A DNA stretch of 64,000 bases from JBCDJI01 sp964351865. Lineage in GTDB: Bacteria; Verrucomicrobiota; Verrucomicrobiia; Methylacidiphilales; JBCBYL01. Location: contig CAYGPJ010000008.1 in the NCBI GenBank assembly GCA_964351865.1, forward strand, positions 56,833-120,832, in the 5' to 3' direction. The position numbers and the translations under genes were made by a program. Under the pieces are notes generated by a model. The model made no database searches and was not told the DNA's origin. It saw only the letters and a list, made by a program, of their open reading frames with translations. Positions 35,457 to 43,029 of the stretch are shown piece by piece; the first letter of the stretch is position 1; every line of letters begins with the position of its first letter.

Positions 35457-35565
35457 CGGAACGCGACCGTCTCGGTCGCTCGGCTTGGCGTCTCGCCGAG
35501 CCGTCTTTTTATTTGGCACTTAGGCAGGATGCCCAAGTGTGCGACCATGATGGTCGCGTTCCGTG
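35457..35565. repeat. Compound palindromic repeat between lpxI and the Gfo/Idh gene
   Basis: Outer arms ACGGAACGCGACC (35457-35469) and GGTCGCGTTCCGT (35553-35565) enclose further dyads: GCGACCGTCTCGGTCGC, CGGCTTGGCGTCTCGCCGAGCCG and CACTTAGGCAGGATGCCCAAGTG. It looks like several REP-type units placed together. A T run (TCTTTTTAT) follows the second hairpin, so it may also terminate lpxI transcripts. Confidence 0.75.
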
Positions 35566-35658
35566 AGAATCCGGAACGGAAATTCGACATACTAGCGGCA
35601 GTTAAGCTCAGGGTTATGCCGGGCATTGGATTATGATTTTCAAGAAAAGGAACGACGA

Positions 35659-36585
35659 ATGAATAAAGTGAAAACGGGAGTGATCGGGGTCGGTCACATG
35701 GGGTGCAGTCATGCACGCATTTACAGCGAACTGAAGCAGTCGGAATTCATCGGGATTTATGATCCGGATAAAAAACAGGCACGAAAGATCGCGGAACAGT
35801 ACGGTTGCACGGCGTTTGAGTCGCTACCCGAATTTCTGAATTCAGTCGAGGCGGTGACGATAGCCGCCCCGACGTCCGAGCATTACCGCCTGGCAGAAAT
35901 TTGCATGGATTCAAAAATTCACATCTTGGTCGAGAAGCCATTGACGCCGACCACGCAGGAAGCCTTGAAGTTGGTGGAACTGGCGACCAAGCGCGAAGTG
36001 GTTTTGCAGGTCGGCCACATCGAACGTTTTAATCCGGTGCTCAAAGCGCTGGAAGAGCGGTTGACGCGACCTCGCTTTATCGAGGCACATCGGTTATCGC
36101 CTTACCCCGGCCGCAGCCTGGACATCGGAGTGGTGATGGATCTGATGATTCATGACATTGAAATTATTTTGCATCTGGTGCGCTCGCCTTTGAAGTCGGT
36201 GGATGCGGTAGGAGTCGCCGTGCTGAGTAAGAGCGAGGACATTGCCAATGCCCGCTTGCGATTCGAAAATGGCTGCGTGGCCAACATTACCACCAGCCGG
36301 ATCAGTCCGGACAAGATGAGAAAAATACGAGTCTTTCAGGACGATGCTTACCTCTCGCTGGATTATCAGAATCAGGAGGGCGAGATTTACAAAAAGGGCC
36401 CGTTTGGAATTTCCAGAAAGAAAATCGACGTCATGAAGGGGGAACCTTTACAGAATGAGCTGGCGGCATTTCTCGACTGTGTGCAGACGAAAGGGGATCC
36501 CATCGTCTCCGGGCGCCATGCCGCGGAAGCGTTGCGGGTAGCTGCGCTGGTATGCGAAGAGATCGGGGATCTGAAGGCTCCCTGA
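35659..36585 (+). CDS. Gfo/Idh/MocA-family NAD(P)-dependent oxidoreductase, lipid A cluster
   Basis: 308 residues from the ATG at 35659, which has AAAGGAACGACGA upstream; an in-frame ATG at 35626 would add 11 unrelated residues. Rossmann start TGVIGVGHMGCSHARIYSEL, then EKPLTPTTQEAL with the conserved EKP, and GRSLDIGVVMDLMIHDIEII, which holds the substrate-binding His region. Members near lpx genes include GnnA, which oxidises UDP-GlcNAc at C3 for amide-linked lipid A. That role is possible here because of the position between lpxI and lpxB, but no GnnB-type aminotransferase is in the window. Confidence 0.85.
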   Translation: MNKVKTGVIGVGHMGCSHARIYSELKQSEFIGIYDPDKKQARKIAEQYGCTAFESLPEFLNSVEAVTIAAPTSEHYRLAEICMDSKIHILVEKPLTPTTQEALKLVELATKREVVLQVGHIERFNPVLKALEERLTRPRFIEAHRLSPYPGRSLDIGVVMDLMIHDIEIILHLVRSPLKSVDAVGVAVLSKSEDIANARLRFENGCVANITTSRISPDKMRKIRVFQDDAYLSLDYQNQEGEIYKKGPFGISRKKIDVMKGEPLQNELAAFLDCVQTKGDPIVSGRHAAEALRVAALVCEEIGDLKAP

Positions 36586-36605
36586 TCTGATAAAACTTTA
36601 CGGCT

Positions 36606-37775
36606 ATGGGGCACGAATACTATCTGGTAGCTGGAGAGCCAAGTGGAGACCGTCACGCGGCGGCCTTGGCGCGTGCGTTGCGGCAGGCGGATCCTGATGC
36701 GGTTGTATCCGGCGTGGGCGGTAGGCATCTGCGGGCCGCTGGGCAGCAACAACTCTTTGATCTGGCCGCGCATGCCGTGGTCGGGCTGGTAGATGTGATC
36801 AGAAACTACGCCGCATTCCGGCGGATGTTTTATCAGGTGCTGGCCGATGTGGCACAACGTCAGCCGGACGTGGTGGTGCTGATTGATTTCCCCGGCTTTA
36901 ATCTGCGGCTGGCAAAACAACTGCGTAAACGTCATCCGGACATTAAGCTGGTTTACTACATCGCTCCACAGGTGTGGGCATGGAAAAGTGGCCGTGCAAA
37001 ACAGATGGAGCAATTGCTGGATTTGCTGTTGGTGATCTTTCCTTTTGAGCAGAAATGGTTTGAGCTGAATGCCCCTGAACTACCCGTCCAGTGGGTCGGG
37101 CATCCGACGCTGGATGAGTGGGATCAGTCCACCATGGTGGAGTGGGAAAAACGTGATCCCGTGCTCATCCTGCTGCCCGGCAGCCGGCAGCGTGAGATCG
37201 AAGCGCATCTGCCGGTTTTTCTGGAAGGGGTGAAACAACTGCATCCACTGCATCCGGATTTGAAATTTGTGCTGCTGACGCCTGACAGTCAAAAGGCGGA
37301 ATGGATGAAAAAGAAAATTCAGCAAACGGAGGGCGTGCCTCCGATTGCGGTGGAAGACGGCTACCATCTGACGCGACTCAGTCACGCGCGACTGGCTTGG
37401 GTCGCCTCCGGAACCGCTACGCTGGAATGTGCGATGGCCGGATTGCCGATGCTGGTGATTTACAAAACACAGCCACTGACCTGGTGGGTCGGGCGTCAGC
37501 TGGTGAAACTCAAATGGCTATCGATGGTCAATGTGGTTGCCGGGGAGAAATTAGTCGCTGAATTTCTGCAAAATGATGCCACCCCGGAAGTTTTCAAGGA
37601 AGCCTCCATCAAGCTGCTGGGCTCTGAAGCCGGGCTGTACCGACTGCATCAGGACCTGACGGAGCTGACGGCGCCATTGGCAGGCAATGGCGCTTCGACT
37701 CAGGCGGCCTCAGCTATTTCAGCTTTGCTTGCTGGATCCGGAGCCGGATCCGCCAGCACTGCCGCGTCCGACTAA
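36606..37775 (+). CDS. lpxB: Lipid-A-disaccharide synthase
   Basis: 389 residues, family GT19. It joins UDP-2,3-diacylglucosamine and lipid X into the lipid A disaccharide at the inner membrane. Typical blocks: YYLVAGEPSGDRHAAAL, VVVLIDFPGFNLRLAKQLRK, YYIAPQVWAWKSGRAKQME, ILLPGSRQREIEAHLPVFL and WVASGTATLECAMAGLPMLV. The last 30 residues are Ala/Gly/Ser-rich and overlap by 57 bases, tail to tail, with the convergent coiled-coil gene. Confidence 0.96.
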   Translation: MGHEYYLVAGEPSGDRHAAALARALRQADPDAVVSGVGGRHLRAAGQQQLFDLAAHAVVGLVDVIRNYAAFRRMFYQVLADVAQRQPDVVVLIDFPGFNLRLAKQLRKRHPDIKLVYYIAPQVWAWKSGRAKQMEQLLDLLLVIFPFEQKWFELNAPELPVQWVGHPTLDEWDQSTMVEWEKRDPVLILLPGSRQREIEAHLPVFLEGVKQLHPLHPDLKFVLLTPDSQKAEWMKKKIQQTEGVPPIAVEDGYHLTRLSHARLAWVASGTATLECAMAGLPMLVIYKTQPLTWWVGRQLVKLKWLSMVNVVAGEKLVAEFLQNDATPEVFKEASIKLLGSEAGLYRLHQDLTELTAPLAGNGASTQAASAISALLAGSGAGSASTAASD

Positions 37776-38249
37776 AAATCCGACCACGGCCAGAATGATT
37801 GCCAGTATCCAGGGTAACCAGACCATCGCTGAGGGATCTTCGGCTGCGGGGGCTTCTACCTCCGCAGGATCCGGATCAGTCTCAGGTGTCTCGATGGCTG
37901 TGGTAGCGGTTGTCAGTTGTCCCTGCAGGGAGGCGATTTCCGCTTTGGCGGCTTTGAGCTTTTCATTGAGTTTCTGTTGCTGACCTCTGAGTTTTTTAAG
38001 AGAATTTTCGAGTTTATTGATGCGGTTATCTTTTTTCTCGAGCGTGGCCTGATGTTTCTCAGTGAGTGCAGCGATCTTTTTATCGCAGTCTGACTCAGTG
38101 AAAGCAGCTAACTTGGTGGGGGTGGCGTCAGCGGTGGGAGGGGTAGGAACCGGGCCGCTTTTGTCGATCTTGTCGCCGGCAACTGCCAGCGGTGCGAGTA
38201 GAGTGATTCCGAGGAATACAGAGAGGACGAAGGGGGATAGTAACTTCAT
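37719..38249 (-). CDS. Exported coiled-coil protein with C-terminal membrane anchor
   Basis: 176 residues. Signal peptide 1-24 (LSVFLGITLLAPLAVAG), Pro/Thr linker, coiled coil about 52-118 (KLENSLKKLRGQQQKLNEKL), Pro/Glu/Ala linker, transmembrane segment 142-160 (VWLPWILAIILAVVGFLVG) and a short Gly/Ser tail. The arrangement suggests a periplasmic rod held in the inner membrane. It overlaps the end of lpxB on the other strand by 57 bases. No family is recognised. Confidence 0.75.
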   Translation of the reverse strand: MKLLSPFVLSVFLGITLLAPLAVAGDKIDKSGPVPTPPTADATPTKLAAFTESDCDKKIAALTEKHQATLEKKDNRINKLENSLKKLRGQQQKLNEKLKAAKAEIASLQGQLTTATTAIETPETDPDPAEVEAPAAEDPSAMVWLPWILAIILAVVGFLVGRGSAGGSGSGSSKQS

Positions 38250-38637
38250 GGCGAGACACTATCACAACCAATGTAGATGACAAGCCGCTAAGCCGCTAAA
38301 AGGAAATGAGGGGTGTGATTAAGTTTGGTAGCAGCGCAGTAAAGGGACAAACAGATCTAAAGTGACGTAAGGCCTGATAAGCGATGGCGCCATCATAGGG
38401 GACGGAGGTAAATATCGAAGAAATTTACCTCCGTCCCCTATGATTCACCGCGTGTCATGTGAATATCAGTGGCAGATCAAGTTCCTCTCATTCCCTCAGT
38501 TTAGACCTCTGCTACTACTATCCAACTTCATCCGAGTGTGCCCTTTTCACTTTCCCCTGCTACCAAACTTAATTACACCCGGAAATGAGGGGGCTTGTCG
38601 CATAAACTCTTAAATGAGCCCCGTTCATCTGTGGCGC
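38250..38637. other. Intergenic stretch with repeat
   Basis: No gene is supported. It holds the hairpin repeat at 38392-38444 and a GTAAAGGGACAAAC stretch at 38339 like those at 42843 and 57493. Confidence 0.6.
38392..38444. repeat. GGGACGGAG inverted repeat, copy 3
   Basis: Perfect 22-base arms (38392-38413 and 38423-38444, ATCATAGGGGACGGAGGTAA at the left) and a 9-base loop. It shares AGGGGACGGAG with copy 1 and GGGACGGAGG with the palindrome at 29337. Confidence 0.9.
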
Positions 38638-39522
38638 CTAATTCTTACGATCCAGCATGTAGGCGGCGATCTGGCGCAGTCGGTCTGCCTTGCGGCCGAG
38701 CGGTTTGAGTGCCAGATCCGCCTGGCGGGTATAGCGCTGCGCTTCTGCTTGTGCCTTTTTCATACCGAGAATCGCCGGGTAGGTGGCTTTTTCCGCCGCA
38801 ATGTCTTTTCCGGCGCTTTTACCTAATTGTTCACTGGTTTGGGTAATGTCCAGGATGTCGTCGATCACCTGAAAGGCCAGGCCGAGCGAGTAGCCAAATT
38901 GACTGACCGCGGCGAGTTGCTTGGGGGTGGCGTTGGAAACCATGGCGCCGAGACGTAATGAGGTGACGATGAGTGCCGCGGTTTTACACTCGTGAATGTA
39001 TTTGAGTTCTTTGGGGGTAATTTTTTTACCTTCGCACTGCAGGTCCACCACCTGACCGGCAATCATTCCCAGACTGCCGGATCCATGGGCGACTTCCTGC
39101 ACATAATCGGCTGCACTGTAACGTTTGTTGGACTGCGCCCGGGCCGAGAGCTCGAAGGCAATGGTCAGCAGGGCATCGCCCGTGAGCACGGCCATGCCTT
39201 CGCCGTAAACTTTATGCGAAGTGGGTTTCCCACGGCGGAGATCGTCGTCATCCATGCAGGGCAGATCATCATGAATCAGGGAGTAAGTGTGAATACATTC
39301 AACGGCAGCGGCCAGCGGCATGGCTTCGGCGGGTTTGCCGCCCAGTGCTTCGGCGGCAGCGATGACGAGAATCGGACGCAGACGCTTGCCTCCGGCAAAA
39401 AGACTGTAGCGCATCGCTTCATGTATGAGCGCGGGCTTCTTTTTAGCTGAAGGAATCAGTTTATCGAGGCTGCGTTCAAATTGCTGTTGTCTGGTTTGCC
39501 AGTATCCCTTGAGATCATCCAC
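38638..39522 (-). CDS. Polyprenyl (farnesyl/geranylgeranyl) diphosphate synthase
   Basis: 294 residues. Short-chain trans-prenyltransferase: the first Asp-rich motif is DDLPCMD (D85, D86, D91) with DDDLRRGKPTSHK after it, the second DDILD (D221, D222, D225). GGKRLRPILVIAAAEAL is the IPP-binding region. It condenses isopentenyl diphosphate onto allylic diphosphates; the IspA type (farnesyl) is likely from the length and the two-residue insert in the first motif, but chain length cannot be settled by eye. It diverges from the next gene with only 91 bases between. Confidence 0.92.
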   Translation of the reverse strand: MDDLKGYWQTRQQQFERSLDKLIPSAKKKPALIHEAMRYSLFAGGKRLRPILVIAAAEALGGKPAEAMPLAAAVECIHTYSLIHDDLPCMDDDDLRRGKPTSHKVYGEGMAVLTGDALLTIAFELSARAQSNKRYSAADYVQEVAHGSGSLGMIAGQVVDLQCEGKKITPKELKYIHECKTAALIVTSLRLGAMVSNATPKQLAAVSQFGYSLGLAFQVIDDILDITQTSEQLGKSAGKDIAAEKATYPAILGMKKAQAEAQRYTRQADLALKPLGRKADRLRQIAAYMLDRKN

Positions 39523-39613
39523 GATTTTTTTTTAAGGGTTGTCGCAGGCTTGGCAAGCTTCGAGTCTGGGATTGTTTTTAGCTGAAACGGCGGGTAGCCT
39601 GTTCGTTCAATCC

Positions 39614-40939
39614 ATGAAAGCAGTAATCGCACTCATCGTCTTCACCCTCAGCGGGCTGGTACTTCTGCCGGCTGCTGCGGTGACGGAGAAAAACGACGTG
39701 GTGCGGGTGTACCGGTTGCAAAGCGACCGCTTCCCGATTGAAGTGACCAGTCGGGATGGTGGGATGAATCGCTGGCTGCTGGATGTGACCGAAGATGCGC
39801 TGCGTGATTTTACCCGCACGCTGGAGCTTGATGAGCTTCCCTTTTCTCAATTAAATATTCGCTGGCGTCCGGGCAATGCGGAAGGGCAGCTGTCTTTTCC
39901 GCGGTCGGTGATACTGCAAGCGGGCATGCCGGAGGTGGATATTGATTTTACCGGAGCTAATCGCGCACAAACCGTGGCCATCAAGCGCACCCTGATGGTG
40001 GCGTGGTTGCAGGCGCATATCTGGCAAGGGGAGGATGCGATACTGACAGGAATCCTGCCGGAACCTCCACTCTGGCTCAGTGAGGGATTGCTGTGGGAAT
40101 CGGAACGTTATCAGCATGATGAGTGGAGTCAGGTAGTGAACAAAGCCTCACGCAACGGAATCGTGCCCTCTTTGCAAACGATCCAAGGCTGGAGTGAACT
40201 TTCAGATCTGACACTGGAGCGGATGTGGCAGCAGGCCTTCAGTTATTGCCTGACTCGCAAGGCCCTGCAGAGCGCCAGTGAGAAAGCAGCTGTGCTCTAC
40301 TGGCTGAAAAAGCATCAAAAACACGCGGCAACCGCTTTCTGGGAAAACTCACCGGAGGTGGAAGGCTGGTGGCAGGAAGTGGCTGCCAGGCCGATGCAGA
40401 AAAAAATTCCGATCCTGACCTGGGATCAGACGGTGGCTAAGCTGAATGAACTGCGACACCTTTCCTTGCGGTTGGCGGATGGTGAGCGCAAAATGTTTTT
40501 CATTGAGAATCTGCCGGCAGCCATCGAGTTGGATCCGAGCGATGCGTCGATGAATGAATACGTTAGACAGATGGACCTGTTAGCACTCTCCGCGCACTAC
40601 GCATTGAACCCCGCGATCATTCGCTATCGGAATGCACTCGAGCTCTGGCGACCGCGGGCACAGAAAAAAAAGAAGGAGCAGGAAAAGGATTATCAACAGT
40701 ATCAGGAACTGGTGCAGGAGGCGCGACAATGGGAAGATTGGGCCACGACCCGTAAGCAGGCCGCTAAGGATGCGCTCGACTGGTCGGTGGTGAACCTCGA
40801 CGTGAATCAACTTGCGGTTGATGAGGATGGCAGCGTGAGTGGCAGCGGCTTGACCGATTATGCCGTGGTGGTGCGCCAGTTGGAAAATGAAAGGTTGCGG
40901 GTGAGAAGAAAATTTCAAAAGGAGATATTTGCAAAATGA
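39614..40939 (+). CDS. Secreted protein with degenerate peptidase-MA-like region
   Basis: 441 residues from the ATG at 39614 (MKAVIALIVFTLSGLVLLPA, a clear signal peptide); upstream in-frame starts are rejected for that reason. The middle contains PPLWLSEGLLWESE (152-164), which resembles the xWLsEGlA motif after the HExxH helix in gluzincin-type peptidases. At the place where HExxH would fall the sequence is LMVAWLQAHIW, so the zinc site is absent. The C-terminal part has a charged helix (RAQKKKKEQEKDYQQYQELV). It overlaps galE by four bases (ATGA), so both are cotranslated. The family is not otherwise recognised. Confidence 0.72.
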   Translation: MKAVIALIVFTLSGLVLLPAAAVTEKNDVVRVYRLQSDRFPIEVTSRDGGMNRWLLDVTEDALRDFTRTLELDELPFSQLNIRWRPGNAEGQLSFPRSVILQAGMPEVDIDFTGANRAQTVAIKRTLMVAWLQAHIWQGEDAILTGILPEPPLWLSEGLLWESERYQHDEWSQVVNKASRNGIVPSLQTIQGWSELSDLTLERMWQQAFSYCLTRKALQSASEKAAVLYWLKKHQKHAATAFWENSPEVEGWWQEVAARPMQKKIPILTWDQTVAKLNELRHLSLRLADGERKMFFIENLPAAIELDPSDASMNEYVRQMDLLALSAHYALNPAIIRYRNALELWRPRAQKKKKEQEKDYQQYQELVQEARQWEDWATTRKQAAKDALDWSVVNLDVNQLAVDEDGSVSGSGLTDYAVVVRQLENERLRVRRKFQKEIFAK

Positions 40940-41943
40940 GCAGTGAACCAAAATCATCCGGGGCTGAGCCACAGACCGTATGGGTAACCGGCGGGGCCGG
41001 ATATATCGGCAGTAATTGTGTCGAGCTTTTGCTCGACCGCGGCATGAAGGTGGTGGTCTATGATAATCTGAGTGAAGGCCACCGCTCGGCGGTGGATCAG
41101 CGCGCAACCTTTATTGAAGGGGATTTACAGGATGCCGCATTGCTCAGCCAATCCATGTGTAAACACCGACCGGATGCTGTCATGCATTTTGCGGCCAATG
41201 CGCTGGTGGGTGAATCCATGGAAAATCCGATGAAGTATTTCCGTAATAACGTAGGTGGGGGCATGAATCTGATTCAGGCCATGCTGGATGCGGATGTGAA
41301 GCGGATTATTTTCTCCTCTACCTGTGCCAGTTACGGCATCCCGGATGAAATTCCGATCCATGAGGGACTGCCGCAGCGGCCGGTGAATCCCTATGGTCGA
41401 TCCAAATTGATGTTTGAAGAGATGCTGCACTGGTTTTCAGAAATCCATGACATCGTCTATGTGAACTTACGCTATTTTAATGCGGCCGGTGCTTCCGAAA
41501 AGTTCGGAGAACATCACCGGATCGAAACACACCTGATTCCCAATGTGATTTTTACGGCCCAGGGTAAAAATCCTACAGTGTCGATATTCGGTACGGATTA
41601 CCCGACACCTGACGGCACCTGTATCCGCGATTACATTCACATTCGCGATCTGGCGCAAGCCCATGCGTTGGCGTTAAAAGTGCAGCAGAGCGACAGCTTT
41701 AATCTCGGGACGGGGCAGGGGAATTCGGTGCGCGAGGTGATTGATACCGTCAAGCGCGTCAGCGGTAAGGAGGTGCCGGTGGAAGAGCACCCTCGGCGTC
41801 CCGGCGACCCCCCCCGCCTGATTGCCGATGCTACCAAAGCCCGCGAGGTGCTGGGATGGCAACCACAGCATCAGAATTTGGATGCCATTATTGAGAGTGC
41901 CTGGGCGTGGCATGAGAAGTATCCTGACGGCTATCCGGATTAA
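40936..41943 (+). CDS. galE: UDP-glucose 4-epimerase
   Basis: 335 residues, extended short-chain dehydrogenase. NAD-binding VTGGAGYIGSNCVELLLDRG; catalytic Tyr153 and Lys157 in NPYGRSK, with the SSTCASYG serine region; substrate-binding RYFNAAGA and the DGTCIRDYIHIRDLAQAH block are typical of GalE. It interconverts UDP-glucose and UDP-galactose for surface sugars. Coupled to the upstream secreted protein gene. Confidence 0.93.
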   Translation: MSSEPKSSGAEPQTVWVTGGAGYIGSNCVELLLDRGMKVVVYDNLSEGHRSAVDQRATFIEGDLQDAALLSQSMCKHRPDAVMHFAANALVGESMENPMKYFRNNVGGGMNLIQAMLDADVKRIIFSSTCASYGIPDEIPIHEGLPQRPVNPYGRSKLMFEEMLHWFSEIHDIVYVNLRYFNAAGASEKFGEHHRIETHLIPNVIFTAQGKNPTVSIFGTDYPTPDGTCIRDYIHIRDLAQAHALALKVQQSDSFNLGTGQGNSVREVIDTVKRVSGKEVPVEEHPRRPGDPPRLIADATKAREVLGWQPQHQNLDAIIESAWAWHEKYPDGYPD

Positions 41944-41961
41944 AGGAGGATTACCTGAGAC

Positions 41962-42021
41962 TGTAGGCCGAGATTGCATCTCGGCGGGTCAACGAATGCC
42001 GAGATGCAAGCTCGGCCTACA
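41962..42021. repeat. Palindromic GTAGGCCGAGATTGCATC repeat
   Basis: TGTAGGCCGAGATTGCATCT pairs with the complement at the right end (…CTCGGCCTACA) over about 24 bases with few mismatches; each arm is itself a small dyad. The same unit is found at 6978-7035 and, as GTAGGGCGAGATTGCATCTC, inside the MITE at 62100. It follows galE, so it could also help end its transcript. Confidence 0.85.
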
Positions 42022-42161
42022 TCAGAAAAATGTTTCGGTAAGCTTATCCACATAAGGTATTGAGAAGAACTTTAGAGTTGTAGCAGCGGCTGTCCTCACC
42101 CGCTTGTTCCCGTTGAGTAGACCTTTCCGGCAGCTAAGCCAGAGTTCCCCACATATTTTTA

Positions 42162-42189
42162 TTGAAAAGCCAATCGGCTTTAGTATGTT
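42162..42189 (+). promoter_or_regulatory. Probable promoter of tRNA-His
   Basis: TTGAAA (42162-42167), a 16-base spacer containing the dyad AAAGCC-AAT-CGGCTTT, and TATGTT (42184-42189), about 14 bases before the tRNA. Confidence 0.45.
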
Positions 42190-42202
42190 TTCCTCTCTTG
42201 TT

Positions 42203-42279
42203 GGTGGTCGTAGCTCAGTTGGTAGAGCCCCAGATTGTGATTCTGGTTGTCGCGGGTTCGAGCCCCGTCGATCACCCCA
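42203..42279 (+). tRNA. tRNA-His (anticodon GTG)
   Basis: Full cloverleaf: acceptor GTGGTCG with CGATCAC, D arm GCTC/GAGC, anticodon stem CCAGA/TCTGG with loop TTGTGAT (GTG at 42237-42239), T arm GCGGG with the TTCGAGC loop and CCCGT. The extra G at 42203 faces the discriminator C at 42276, the identity element of tRNA-His, and the 3' CCA (42277-42279) is encoded. Confidence 0.97.
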
Positions 42280-42544
42280 TTTTTTCCTGACCCTCATTGA
42301 ATGGTAACTTAGACACTACTCCCTCGTTGCATGATGCTGTGGCCGACAGGTCGACAGGGGGAGGTTCATTTACAATAGAGTAAGTATCCTTTAATTTTCC
42401 GCCTCGTCTGGTGAAGCGTGGTAAGAAATCTTTCAGATATTCTCACCCTACAAGGCTATCTCCTGATGCGTCAGCTCTGTAGGATGAAATTCTTCGAAGA
42501 AGATTTTATCAGTTCAATTATCCCAAATCCGTAGGATTTGCTTA

Positions 42545-42706
42545 GAGGCTGTCTAAAAAAGGATGATGAGAAAATTTCAAGAGAAATTTCAGCCTGCCAA
42601 GGCACGACGAAGGCGCATATCCGCTAGGATCTGTAACTGAGAAGAAACGCTGGCAGATGAAATTTACCGAAGAAAGTTTGTTATTCAGCAATTTTTAGAC
42701 AGCCTC
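42545..42706. mobile_element. MITE with IS5-like ends
   Basis: 162 bases with 15-base perfect terminal inverted repeats GAGGCTGTCTAAAAA / TTTTTAGACAGCCTC, flanked by TTA on both sides (42542-42544 and 42707-42709), fitting the 3-base duplication of IS5-family (IS1031-type) elements. There is no room for a transposase. Confidence 0.8.
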
Positions 42707-42709
42707 TTA

Positions 42710-43029
42710 GAAGTGGTTTCATTAGTAGCCGCAGCCGCATCCTCTCTTTTTTGGTCATCTGCCAAGCTTTCCCAACAGAGGCAGGGGGGAAATGCGAGCA
42801 TCGGAATAGGGGGCACCCATTAGGCCAATGGCCTTCGAGGACAAATAAAGGGACAGGACAGAATGGCACGTCGGTATACCTGCGAACGGTGGATTTGGTG
42901 ATTTTTTATTAATTGAGCATCCTCTTCGTGCAGCTTAAAGTAAAATATTTGTTATCCATGTTAAATAAATGAGGCTTAAATTCTGATGTTAGTCTATAGC
43001 ATAAATAATTTATAAATATTTAGCTATTT
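42710..43029. other. Non-coding stretch upstream of the giant gene
   Basis: Contains AAATAAAGGGACAG at 42843-42856, identical to 57493-57506 upstream of the RAYT gene, followed by ATGGCACGTCGGTATACC and an early stop. It may be a remnant of a similar element. The last 120 bases are AT-rich and could hold the promoter of the next gene; no clear box pair is seen. Confidence 0.4.

Noticed and set aside
42681..42869. 62-residue reverse frame over the MITE edge
   Set aside because: It spans the repeat end and non-coding sequence and has no recognisable features.
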